A stretch of 51,510 nucleotides of DNA from Nocardia carnea. GTDB taxonomy: Bacteria > Actinomycetota > Actinomycetes > Mycobacteriales > Mycobacteriaceae. The DNA lies in assembly GCF_029868325.1 (NCBI RefSeq), contig NZ_JARWNW010000247.1, forward strand, positions 1 through 51,510, written 5' to 3'. Below, in pieces: positions 1 through 7,589 of this stretch. Made by a program: the position numbers and the translations under genes. How positions within the stretch are numbered: the stretch's first letter is position 1; each line of letters opens with the position of its first letter. Under the pieces are notes generated by a model. That model was not told where the DNA came from, ran no database searches, and worked only from the letters and a program-made list of their open reading frames with translations.

Positions 1-32
1 GTCCTGAGAACCCGGCTCCACGGAGTTCTGCC

Positions 33-234
33 GGGGGGGGGGGGGGCGGGAGCGCCCCCCCCCCCCCCCCCCCCCCGCGCCCCCCCCAACCACCCGCCCC
101 CCGGAGCAGGGCCACAACCCCCCCCACCCCCCCCCCCCCGCGCCCCGCGGGCCCCCCCCCCCCCCCCCCCCGTTTTTTCCCGGGGGGGGGCGCCCCATCC
201 CCCCCCCCCCCCCCCCCCCCCCCCGCCCGAACCC
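33..234. other. Low-complexity C/G homopolymer edge
   Basis: Long uninterrupted runs of G, then C, with almost no other bases. No reading frame, RNA fold or repeat unit can be supported. A similar G-rich stretch closes the other end of the window, so this is most likely erroneous sequence at a contig end rather than biology. Normal genomic composition resumes about 30 bases before the first gene. Confidence 0.8.
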
Positions 235-264
235 ACATTCCCCTGACGACCCTGTAGGACGGAC

Positions 265-744
265 ATGACCAGCAGCTCGCCCATCTGGCTGACCACGCAC
301 GCCCGCGAACAACTCGAGGCCGAGCTCGCCGAACTGCTCGCCATCGAGAACACGGGCCATACCGAGGCCGCCGATACAGACGATCAGTTCGCGGCCCGGC
401 ACCAGCGCCAGAACCGCATCGCGCATATCCGGAACCTGCTGAGCAACGCCGTCTTCGGCGAAGATCCGCCGGACGACGGAATCGCCGAACCCGGCATGGT
501 GCTCACCATCCGCTACGACGACACCGACGACACCGAAACCTTCCTGCTCGGCAGCCGCGACGCCGAACACAGCGATTTCGAGGTCTATTCCCCCGACTCC
601 CCTCTCGGTGCCGCACTCACCGGCGCCCGCCGCGGCGAACAACGCAGCTACAAGGTGCCCAACGGCACCGAAATCGCGGTCACCCTGCTCGAAGCAGTCC
701 CGTACAGCCACACCGTCGCCGCCGCACCTCGCCCCGCCCGATGA
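265..744 (+). CDS. GreA/GreB-family (Rnk-like) transcription factor
   Basis: 159 aa. Residues about 8-65 are predicted helical (the Gre N-terminal coiled coil) and residues about 75-145 match the GreA/GreB C-terminal FKBP-like fold, seen in the blocks EPGMVLTIRYDD and SPLGAALTGARRGE. Gre factors enter the RNA polymerase secondary channel. Actinobacteria carry, besides true GreA, shorter or divergent homologues such as M. tuberculosis Rv3788 that do not act in transcript cleavage, and this protein resembles that class more than housekeeping GreA. The tip of the coiled coil has an acidic patch (DTDD, 37-40), so function cannot be read from sequence alone. The stop overlaps the next start (ATGA), so the two are probably co-translated. 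Confidence 0.75.
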   Translation: MTSSSPIWLTTHAREQLEAELAELLAIENTGHTEAADTDDQFAARHQRQNRIAHIRNLLSNAVFGEDPPDDGIAEPGMVLTIRYDDTDDTETFLLGSRDAEHSDFEVYSPDSPLGAALTGARRGEQRSYKVPNGTEIAVTLLEAVPYSHTVAAAPRPAR

Positions 745-1256
745 TCGATCTGACGACCCCGAGCATGCGCACCCGCACCACCGAAATCACTCTGCTACAC
801 ATCAATTCCCCAGCGATCGTCCGGGACGACCGGACGATCGCTCTCCCCATCCACTCGTGGCTGTCGTCCCAGTTCTGGGATCTGTTCGGCCTGCCCAGCA
901 TCGACTGGGCACTGTCCGCACTGTCCTTCGGCACCGAAACCAGCCCCCGCACCTACGTCGCCCGCTACTACGACTACCCCACCACCTGGACCGCACAGCC
1001 GCTGGCCGTGAACATTCCCGCGACCATCGGCCCCGGTCCCGGGGTACTGGAAGTCTCCGGCCCGATGACCTGGGAACGCCGCCGCCTGGTCGAACGCACC
1101 ACCCTGATGATCGCACTCGCCAAACCCCTCGAACACCGGCTGCACACCGACCTCCCCGAACAACTCTGGGAAGAAGACCGCTGGCACACCACGGTTCTGG
1201 TACCCGACGTCCGCCCGGGCGCACACTCACCGCTGCGATACACCGAATCCTGGTGA
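741..1256 (+). CDS. Hypothetical protein, coupled to the Gre-like gene
   Basis: 171 aa, no family recognised. The start ATG overlaps the stop of the upstream Gre-like gene by four bases, which supports the start and a shared transcript. A second in-frame ATG at 765 is possible. The protein is soluble, rich in Trp, Tyr and Pro, has no signal peptide, no membrane helix and no cysteine motif. Codon use and GC match the neighbours. It converges on the SDR gene 6 bp downstream, with no clear terminator between them. Confidence 0.6.
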   Translation: MIDLTTPSMRTRTTEITLLHINSPAIVRDDRTIALPIHSWLSSQFWDLFGLPSIDWALSALSFGTETSPRTYVARYYDYPTTWTAQPLAVNIPATIGPGPGVLEVSGPMTWERRRLVERTTLMIALAKPLEHRLHTDLPEQLWEEDRWHTTVLVPDVRPGAHSPLRYTESW

Positions 1257-1262
1257 CGGAAT

Positions 1263-2003
1263 TCAGTTCTGGCGAGTCGGCCGGATCGTCAGTTCGCCGA
1301 TCTCGACGTCGTCCGGTTGGTCGATCGCGAACGCGATAGCTCGGGCGACTGCCGTGGGATCGATACCGAACTCGGCCATATTCGTCCGAGCCTGCTCCCG
1401 CACGGCCGGATCGTCGACGGCATTGTCGATGAGTTCGGTACGGACATATCCAGGGGAAATCGATGTCGTCCGCAGCACACCGTCGGTGTTCTCCTGCCGC
1501 AATCCCTCCAGGAGCGTGCGGACCGCGTTCTTCGTCCCGGCGTACACCGCCTGTGTGGGAACAATTTTCAGGCCGGATGTCGAGACGACGGTAACGAGAT
1601 GACCACTCCCCTGATCGCGGAATACCGGCAGCGCCGCCGCGATCCCGTGCAGGACCCCCTTGACGTTCACATCGACCATGGACGACCAGCCCGCTACATC
1701 CAGGTCCGCCATGTGACCGATCCGGCTGACCCCGGCATTACCCACCAGAACATCCAGCCTGCCGAAGCGGTCGATGGCCAGGTCGACCAGCTTACGAAGG
1801 TCTCCGGCAGCGGTGACATCCACCCGTGTAGCGGCCGCCCTGCCGCCGGCGTTCTCCACCTCGGCAACCAGCCGGTCCAGCCGGTCGGTGCGGCGGGCTC
1901 CGAGGACAACGAAAGCCCCGAGAGCGGCCAGGTGACGCGCTGTCGCTTCGCCGATACCACTGCTGGCGCCGGTGATGGCGATGACCTTGCCGTTGATGGT
2001 CAT
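1263..2003 (-). CDS. Classical short-chain dehydrogenase/reductase (SDR)
   Basis: 246 aa, the usual length for a classical SDR. Cofactor motif TGASSGIG at 11-18 followed by a basic segment (GARRTDR) that suggests NADP(H); NAG motif at 89-91; catalytic Ser in STSG at 141-144, Tyr154 and Lys158 (YAGTK). Substrate unknown. The start ATG has a good Shine-Dalgarno (GGAGGG, about 2009-2014 on the plus strand). It is divergent from the TetR gene 26 bp away, with a palindromic operator in between, so it is the probable target of that repressor. Confidence 0.9.
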   Translation of the reverse strand: MTINGKVIAITGASSGIGEATARHLAALGAFVVLGARRTDRLDRLVAEVENAGGRAAATRVDVTAAGDLRKLVDLAIDRFGRLDVLVGNAGVSRIGHMADLDVAGWSSMVDVNVKGVLHGIAAALPVFRDQGSGHLVTVVSTSGLKIVPTQAVYAGTKNAVRTLLEGLRQENTDGVLRTTSISPGYVRTELIDNAVDDPAVREQARTNMAEFGIDPTAVARAIAFAIDQPDDVEIGELTIRPTRQN

Positions 2004-2071
2004 AGTAACCCTCCGCCTATAGTGGACACATGTCCGTTTACTCCGAAGACTCTAGCGGACAGCTGTCCGCT
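1993..2071 (+). promoter_or_regulatory. TetR promoter with two palindromic operators
   Basis: TTGATG (1993-1998) and TATAGT (2018-2023), 19 bp apart, form a plausible promoter whose start point falls near 2030, the A of the TetR ATG, so the mRNA may be leaderless. Two related operators follow: GGACA-CA-TGTCC (2024-2035), which covers the start codon, and the perfect palindrome AGCGGACAGCTGTCCGCT (2054-2071). Their centres are 33 bp apart, about three helical turns. The first lies between the two divergent genes, the second inside the TetR coding region. Autorepression plus control of the SDR is inferred. Confidence 0.65.
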
Positions 2072-2656
2072 TCTGTCGAGAGCGGTAGAGGCCGGCGCGC
2101 GGATGCGCAGCGCAACCGTGAACTGATCCTGCGCGCCGCCCGCGATCTGGTTCGCGGGCCGGGGGAGCTGAAACTCAACTCGGTCGCGAAGGCGTGCGGG
2201 ATCGGGCAGGGCACGCTGTACCGGCACTTCCCGACGCGGGAGGACCTCCTCGCCGAGGTCTACCAGCAAGAAGTCCAGGAACTCGTCGCGGCGGCCCCGC
2301 GCCTTCTGGAAACTCACCGGCCGCTGGATGCACTGGCGGCATGGTTCGATCGGGTCGCCACCTACGCTCGAATCAAACGCGATGTCTTCGCCGCCGTCGA
2401 GGTGGCGACGTGGCGCGACCTGGCAGCCCACAGCCTCGGACCTATCGGTCAGGCAGTGGAACTTCTGCTCGATGCAGGCCGCGCGGCCGGTACCGTCCGG
2501 GCCGATGCGGAGGCCCGCGATGTCATCGTGCTCATCAGCTGGTTGTCCCGGCTCGATGATGCCGAACTCGACGCGCGCGGCGCTCGATTGCTGTCGATCG
2601 TCGTCGATGGTCTCCGCGCACCCCATCCTGCACCCGGCCGGCACCGCCGACCCTAG
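2030..2656 (+). CDS. TetR-family transcriptional repressor
   Basis: 208 aa. The TetR_N helix-turn-helix spans about 29-75, with the typical block GIGQGTLYRHFPTREDLL at 57-74. The C-terminal ligand domain is helical and not diagnostic. The ATG at 2030 has no Shine-Dalgarno but sits where the proposed promoter would start transcription, which fits leaderless translation. The first 25 residues form an unstructured lead because the second operator lies under them. Divergent to an SDR, so the ligand is probably a substrate or product of that enzyme. Confidence 0.85.
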   Translation: MSVYSEDSSGQLSASVESGRGRRADAQRNRELILRAARDLVRGPGELKLNSVAKACGIGQGTLYRHFPTREDLLAEVYQQEVQELVAAAPRLLETHRPLDALAAWFDRVATYARIKRDVFAAVEVATWRDLAAHSLGPIGQAVELLLDAGRAAGTVRADAEARDVIVLISWLSRLDDAELDARGARLLSIVVDGLRAPHPAPGRHRRP

Positions 2657-2885
2657 CGTTCGGAACCACGATCGCCACCCCCGCATCGAGTGGCCGGCGC
2701 AAGCCCTACTGCCGATCGGCCCCATCGCCGGGCGAGCACACAGGTGACATCAAAGCCGCTCTCGCGGAACATTATCGAGTAAGGACGTAAACGAGCCAGC
2801 GGTCATGCGCCGCCGGGCATCGCGCCATAACCGGCGAAAGAAGCGAACCCGCCCGATATCGCGCCCCGAGAAGAGGACCGACATC

Positions 2886-4079
2886 ATGCCGACAGGCAAC
2901 ATCGACGCACGAAAGATCGACCGCGAGGACGGCGCGGGCGGCCGCCCGGTCACCCGGAACGCCGAGGGCGTCTGGCTCGTCCGGGACTACGCCGCCGCCC
3001 GCGCCGCATTGCGCAGCACCGACACCGTCCAGGCCGGGCTGGGAGTGGAAACCCTCGACAATCTGCCCGCACGCATCCGGCGTCCGGTGCTGTACCGGGA
3101 CGGGCCGGAGCATCTGGAGCACCGGCGCCAGACGGCGCGATTCTTCACGCCCCGGCGGGTCGACGAATCGTATCGAGGCTTCATCGATTGCCTGGCCGAC
3201 CAACAGCTGGACCACCTTCGTGACAACGGCCGTGCGGACCTCACGGATCTCGGCTTCGGCCTCGCTATCGGCGTGGTGTGCTCGGTAATCGGTCTCACCG
3301 AGAGTCGTCCCGGGCTGACTCGGCGGCTGGAGAGGTTCTTCCCCGAGGAGTTCGGCTCACCGGGATTCACCAGCGTCGACGGCCTCTACTGGGTGTGGCG
3401 GCAGGCGCGGAACTGGTCGAGTATCTTCCTCAGCGATGTGCGCCCGGCGGTGCGCGTCCGCCGCGCCCGGCGCCGCGACGACCTGATCTCGCATCTGCTC
3501 GACGAAGGCTGTTCGTCGGTCGAAATTCTCGGCGAATGTATTACTTTCGCCGCGGCAGGGATGGTCACCACCCGGGAATTCTTCACCGTTGCCGCCTGGC
3601 ACATGTTCACCGATCAGCCCCTCCGGGACCGCTACCGTGCCGCCGCGGAATCGCAGCGCGTCGGCATCCTGCACGAAATCCTCCGGCTCGAACCCGTCGT
3701 CGCGCATCTCCTGCGCCGCACCACGGCAGCCGTCGAGCTCCCCGGTGGCGCGGGCGAATCGGTGACTGTCGGGCCCGGACAGCTCATCGATATCGATATT
3801 GCCGCCACCAACACAGACCGGGCCGCTGTCGGTGCGGACCCGTTGGCGGTATGCCCCAGCAGATCCCGCACCGATGCCACCGCTGCGGTGCTCTCATTCG
3901 GTGACGGCGCACACAAGTGTCCGGGAGCGACGATCGCGATCGTCGAGACCGATATCTTCCTCAGCAAACTGCTCGCCATACCCGGGATCCGCATGCACTC
4001 CCCACCCCGAGTCGGTTCCAACGACGCAATCGGTGGCTACACACTCCGAGACATGATCGTCGAGGTCGATGCCCACTGA
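2886..4079 (+). CDS. Cytochrome P450
   Basis: 397 aa from ATG 2886, chosen because GAAGAGGA stands just upstream; a longer frame from 2805 is Arg-rich and unlike P450 N-termini. Heme-thiolate loop FGDGAHKCPG (338-347) with Cys345; helix-K ExxR as Glu264-Arg267. The helix-I oxygen-activating segment reads AGMVTT (224-229): the acid normally before the first Thr is Val227. Soluble bacterial class I type that would need a ferredoxin and reductase, none of which lies nearby. Substrate unknown. Transcribed alone and convergent with the epoxide hydrolase. About 230 bp upstream hold no other gene. Confidence 0.9.
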   Translation: MPTGNIDARKIDREDGAGGRPVTRNAEGVWLVRDYAAARAALRSTDTVQAGLGVETLDNLPARIRRPVLYRDGPEHLEHRRQTARFFTPRRVDESYRGFIDCLADQQLDHLRDNGRADLTDLGFGLAIGVVCSVIGLTESRPGLTRRLERFFPEEFGSPGFTSVDGLYWVWRQARNWSSIFLSDVRPAVRVRRARRRDDLISHLLDEGCSSVEILGECITFAAAGMVTTREFFTVAAWHMFTDQPLRDRYRAAAESQRVGILHEILRLEPVVAHLLRRTTAAVELPGGAGESVTVGPGQLIDIDIAATNTDRAAVGADPLAVCPSRSRTDATAAVLSFGDGAHKCPGATIAIVETDIFLSKLLAIPGIRMHSPPRVGSNDAIGGYTLRDMIVEVDAH

Positions 4080-4094
4080 ACCCCATTCCGAGTC

Positions 4095-4113
4095 GCGGCG
4101 CCCCCGCCGCTTT
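4095..4113. terminator. Small GC hairpin between convergent genes
   Basis: GCGGC (4095-4099) pairs with GCCGC (4106-4110) and TTT follows. It lies between the P450 and epoxide hydrolase stops. Short stem and a poor T-tract, so this is a weak terminator call resting mainly on position. Confidence 0.3.
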
Positions 4114-5285
4114 CACCGAGCGGCCGCCAGCACTGCCGCGAGACCTTCTTGCAGGTCCTCGACGAAATACTCGGGAACTTCCAGCGACGGGAAATGTCCC
4201 CCGGTTTCGGGCGTGCTCCATCGGACGATGTGCCGGTACCGCTGCTGCGCCCAGGGGCGCGGGCATTTCTCGACGTCGCGGGGATACGCGGTGATTGCTG
4301 CCGGGGCGTCGATCCGGAGTGCGGGGTCGAACGAGTTGTGGCTTTCGTAGTAGATGCGGGCCGCCGATGCGCCGGTCCGCGTCAGCCAGTACAGGGTGAC
4401 GTTGTCGAGGATGCGGTCCCGGGAAATCGTCTCGAACGGGCTGTCTTCGGTATCGGACCATTCGGCGAACTTGTCCAGGATCCAGGCGAGAAGTCCGACA
4501 GGTGAATCGACGAGCGAGTAGCCGATGGTTTGTGGCCGGGCCGCCTGCAGTTTCGCGTATGCCGCGCGCCGGCCCCAGAAATCGCGAGTTTCCTCCGCCC
4601 ACCGGCGCTCGACCGCCGTCAGGCCGTCCGTCGACAGCCCGGGCGGCGCCTCCGCGAAGGTTGTGTGGATACCGAGAACCTGCTCCGGGAATCTGCCGGC
4701 GAGGACCGAGGTGATATTGCCGCCCCAGTCGCCGCCGTGGGCGACGAATTCGCGGTAGCCGAGCCTTCCCATCAGTTCCACCCAGGCGGCCGCGATCTTT
4801 TCGGTCCCCCAGCCGGTGGTCGCCGGCTTATCGCTGTAGCCGAAGCCCGGTAGCGACGGGACCACCACGTGGAATGCCGGCGTGTTCGGGTCTTCCGGAT
4901 TTGCCAGTTCGTCGACGACATCGATGAACCGGACAATGCTGTCGGGCCAGCCGTGCGTCATGAGCAGCGGGGTGGCGTCTGCGCGCGTGGACCGGCGGTG
5001 CAGGAAGTGGATTCCGAGATCGTCGATGGTCGTGCGGTACTGGCCGATCCGGTTGAGGCGCTCTTCGAACGGCCGCCAGTCGTACTCGGTGCGCCAATAG
5101 TTCACGACATCGATGAGGTCGGCGAGTGGCACGCCCTGGTCCCATCGGCGCGGGTCGGGCGCGGCGCGGTAGACCGTCTCGGTCTCCGGTAGCCGTGCGG
5201 CGGCCAGTCGCGTACGCAGATCGTCGAGGTCGGCGTCGGTTGCGTGGGCTTCGAATGTGTGCACGTCGCCGGCTGAACCGGACAT
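4113..5285 (-). CDS. Epoxide hydrolase, alpha/beta-hydrolase with EHN domain
   Basis: 390 aa. An N-terminal epoxide-hydrolase domain (about 8-115) precedes the alpha/beta-hydrolase fold. Visible active-site elements: oxyanion motif HGWP (111-114), nucleophile Asp186 in GGDWGG, and the catalytic His364 in TGGHFPSLEVP. The family opens epoxides to diols through a covalent alkyl-enzyme. ATG 5285 has a strong Shine-Dalgarno (GAGGAGGT). Divergent from the CGNR regulator across about 100 bp holding a duplicated operator, so it is probably regulated by that protein. Confidence 0.9.
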   Translation of the reverse strand: MSGSAGDVHTFEAHATDADLDDLRTRLAAARLPETETVYRAAPDPRRWDQGVPLADLIDVVNYWRTEYDWRPFEERLNRIGQYRTTIDDLGIHFLHRRSTRADATPLLMTHGWPDSIVRFIDVVDELANPEDPNTPAFHVVVPSLPGFGYSDKPATTGWGTEKIAAAWVELMGRLGYREFVAHGGDWGGNITSVLAGRFPEQVLGIHTTFAEAPPGLSTDGLTAVERRWAEETRDFWGRRAAYAKLQAARPQTIGYSLVDSPVGLLAWILDKFAEWSDTEDSPFETISRDRILDNVTLYWLTRTGASAARIYYESHNSFDPALRIDAPAAITAYPRDVEKCPRPWAQQRYRHIVRWSTPETGGHFPSLEVPEYFVEDLQEGLAAVLAAAR

Positions 5286-5323
5286 GAGACCTCCTCGACT
5301 GTCACCGAACCGGCCACCACCCG

Positions 5324-5385
5324 AGAACCGGCTAAGACGGTTCTAACATGCCTGATACCGACAGGCAACCGGCTAAGGTGGTTCC
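5324..5385. promoter_or_regulatory. Duplicated operator in the divergent epoxide hydrolase/CGNR gap
   Basis: A perfect inverted repeat AGAACCG-N7-CGGTTCT lies at 5324-5344. Its core AACCGGCTAAGACGGTT (5326-5342) recurs as AACCGGCTAAGGTGGTT (5367-5383) with two changes, exactly 41 bp downstream (about four turns). The second copy ends two bases before the CGNR ATG and contains that gene's only Shine-Dalgarno candidate (AAGGTGG). A protein bound there could block both transcription and ribosome loading. Confidence 0.65.
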
Positions 5386-5967
5386 ATGCCCGATCGGTTT
5401 CCCGACTTTCGCCTCGGTAGCGTGCTGGCGACCAGCTTCACGGCGACCCTGACGGAACGTTGCGGCAACGCTGTGGAGCGCATTCCCACACCGCAGCGAC
5501 TCGTCGACTGGCTGGCAGTGAACGGCCTCGCCGTGGATTCCTGCACCCCGGCCCAGCTCGAACTCGCCCGGCAGCTGCGGGAATCGATTCACGCCGCCGC
5601 GACAGCGGCCGCGATCCGGGACCCGCTCCCGGCGGCCGCTGTCCGAGTCATCAATGACTGCAGTGTTCAGGGCCGGGCGGCAGCGATCCTCACGCCCGAA
5701 GGCAACCGGCACTGGCAACTCAGCGCCGCGTCCTGCGTAGAAGATGCCCTGAGCGTGATCGCCGCCGACGCGATCGGCATCCTCGCCGGCGAACGCGACG
5801 GAAGATTGGCCTTGTGCGCATCGCCGACCTGCCGAGCCGCGTTTTTCGATACCAGCCAAAGCCGCACCCGCAAATGGTGTGAGATGAACACGTGCGGGAA
5901 TCGCCAGAAGAAAGCGCGCTTCAAGGCCAAACCGGCGCCGGCACAGGGCCGCAGCACAAACAAGTGA
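5386..5967 (+). CDS. CGNR zinc-finger transcriptional regulator (ABATE domain)
   Basis: 193 aa. An N-terminal ABATE-like region (about 8-135) is followed by the CGNR zinc finger, with ligands Cys144, Cys149, Cys165 and Cys170, the last starting the signature CGNR (170-173). The tail is very basic (KKARFKAK), as expected for DNA contact. These proteins are common, little-studied actinobacterial regulators that often sit beside the gene they control; here that would be the divergent epoxide hydrolase. The ATG lies directly after the second operator copy. Confidence 0.85.
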   Translation: MPDRFPDFRLGSVLATSFTATLTERCGNAVERIPTPQRLVDWLAVNGLAVDSCTPAQLELARQLRESIHAAATAAAIRDPLPAAAVRVINDCSVQGRAAAILTPEGNRHWQLSAASCVEDALSVIAADAIGILAGERDGRLALCASPTCRAAFFDTSQSRTRKWCEMNTCGNRQKKARFKAKPAPAQGRSTNK

Positions 5968-5971
5968 CACG

Positions 5972-5992
5972 AATCCGGCTTGCCGCCGGGTT
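5972..5992. terminator. Hairpin after the CGNR gene
   Basis: AATCCGGC (5972-5979) pairs with GCCGGGTT (5985-5992), eight pairs with one G-U and a 5-base loop. It starts five bases after the CGNR stop and lies between convergent genes. There is no T-tract, as is common in actinobacteria, so the call is tentative. Confidence 0.35.
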
Positions 5993-6090
5993 CTGGTCGT
6001 GGACCGGCATCACACCACCGGCGATATTCCGATCTTCGTCGGGGGGCCGTGTATTGACGGTGGCGCCAGGTCTGATCAGGCACTGGTTGC

Positions 6091-7266
6091 CTATCCGGCC
6101 GGCGCGGCGCTCATTTGCACGACACCGTGTGAACCGCTGACCCGCCAGTCCGGTTCGGTCGCCTCGAGTTCGGTGACAAGCCTGGGGTCGATACCCGCGG
6201 CAACGTCGCATTTGAGGGTGCGCAAGGCGATCACCCGCGTCGGGAAGTATTGCGTGAGTGCGGGGAACGAGGTCGAGGCCGGCCAGTGGCAGTCGCCGAC
6301 GAGTCGCCGGTAGTTGAGGTCGCCTTTGAGAATCACCGCGCCGGCTCCGGCGAGGTCGGCACGCAGGTCGCCGGGCAGGTGATGAAAAGACAGGGGCGCG
6401 CAGTAGAACTCGTGCGCCCGGGCCCGCAGGCGGCCCGTCCTGAGTGCGGATTCCAGCCGGGCGGCGGTCGCGCGCGCCGTCCCGGGGATGCTCGCGAGAC
6501 GCTCGAGAGTCGCCAGCAAGTCGGCGGTGGTGGCGTCCGAGACGTAGTAGGGCCGCGGTTTGAGGTGCAGGTCGATGGTGAGGCCGGAGTGCAGTCCCAG
6601 CAGATGATCGATGAGGAACAGGTCGGGGATCAGTTCTCGGCCGGCGTTGTCGGCTATCAGGCAGAGGGTTCCCGTGGAGTGGGCCTCGAGGTAGTCGGCC
6701 ACCTGGGTGGATTGGTCGTCGAGAATTCTGCCGGGTGCGTCGTGGTCGGTCGCCGGGGAACCCGATAGCCGGAACCCGAGGTCCGCCCTGTTCCCCCACA
6801 GCGCGGCGTGCAGAAGCGCGATCAGATGCTCCCGCGATGAACGGGTCCCGGCCGCCGCCGACAGCTCGGTATCGAGCGCAGGGTCCCCGAGTTCGGACCG
6901 CTTACGGGTGAACGGGTCGATACCCCGCCACGGGCCGGGCCCGAAGTAGTCGACCGCATCCAGCAGCAGGTGATAAAAGTAGCTTTCGGCCCAGAGGAAC
7001 GGGACGTCGAGCCATCGCTGCCCGTACATTTCGCTCCCCCACCGGTCCCATCGCGATTTACCGGCACTGCCGTCGGGCAACGGCTGCACGGTTCCCGTGA
7101 TGTGTTCGCGCAGCGCGTCGAGGCGGCGCCGGATGCCGGGCGGGTAGGGATGCGCGTCGCCGACCTGCTCGATGATGGCGGGATGCCGGTGGGTGAGCAC
7201 ACTCCATGCGAAAGAACCCGGTTCGCTGGACACGATGGTCCGCGCAGTGCTTGCGCTCGGGTCCAT
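6091..7266 (-). CDS. ARMT1-like damage-control phosphatase (DUF89)
   Basis: 391 aa from ATG 7266, which has GGAG five bases upstream; a GTG at 7311 would add 15 residues. DUF89/ARMT1 motifs are visible in order: WGNRADLGF (157-165), metal-site Asp206-Asn207 in DNAGREL, KGDLNYRRLVGD (314-325) and RTLKCDV (349-355). Members are metal-dependent phosphatases acting on damaged or overflow phosphometabolites such as fructose-1-phosphate; the human relative ARMT1 was first reported as a carboxyl methyltransferase. The bacterial substrate is unknown. Monocistronic, with no obviously related neighbour. Confidence 0.85.
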   Translation of the reverse strand: MDPSASTARTIVSSEPGSFAWSVLTHRHPAIIEQVGDAHPYPPGIRRRLDALREHITGTVQPLPDGSAGKSRWDRWGSEMYGQRWLDVPFLWAESYFYHLLLDAVDYFGPGPWRGIDPFTRKRSELGDPALDTELSAAAGTRSSREHLIALLHAALWGNRADLGFRLSGSPATDHDAPGRILDDQSTQVADYLEAHSTGTLCLIADNAGRELIPDLFLIDHLLGLHSGLTIDLHLKPRPYYVSDATTADLLATLERLASIPGTARATAARLESALRTGRLRARAHEFYCAPLSFHHLPGDLRADLAGAGAVILKGDLNYRRLVGDCHWPASTSFPALTQYFPTRVIALRTLKCDVAAGIDPRLVTELEATEPDWRVSGSHGVVQMSAAPAG

Positions 7267-7589
7267 GGCACTCCATTCGCAGGTCGGGTGCGGAGCGGCC
7301 ACGGTCGCCACTCCGGCGGCGACCGTAAGCGTAGTTGCCGAAGTGGCGAGCCTCCGGGCGACCGGCCCGCGCGGGGATCAGGCGCGCAGCAGGGTGATCG
7401 GACACGATGTACGGGATCCGTTGCTACGCCGAGCCGGTCGAAATCACGAGGCGTCGAAAACGCGAGTGTCCGAAACACGCACGCAAGCGTGGGGAAATAC
7501 CGGATCATTACTCTCACGCTGTCCAGGTGTCGTGTTCACCCAACCGAGATGAAATCCGGACGGGCAGCATCGTTCAGGGGAGAAATGCC

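Noticed and set aside
33..234. G/C runs as G-quadruplexes or a telomere-like end
   Set aside because: The runs are irregular homopolymers without a repeat unit, and a similar noisy stretch lies at the other end. Assembly noise is simpler.
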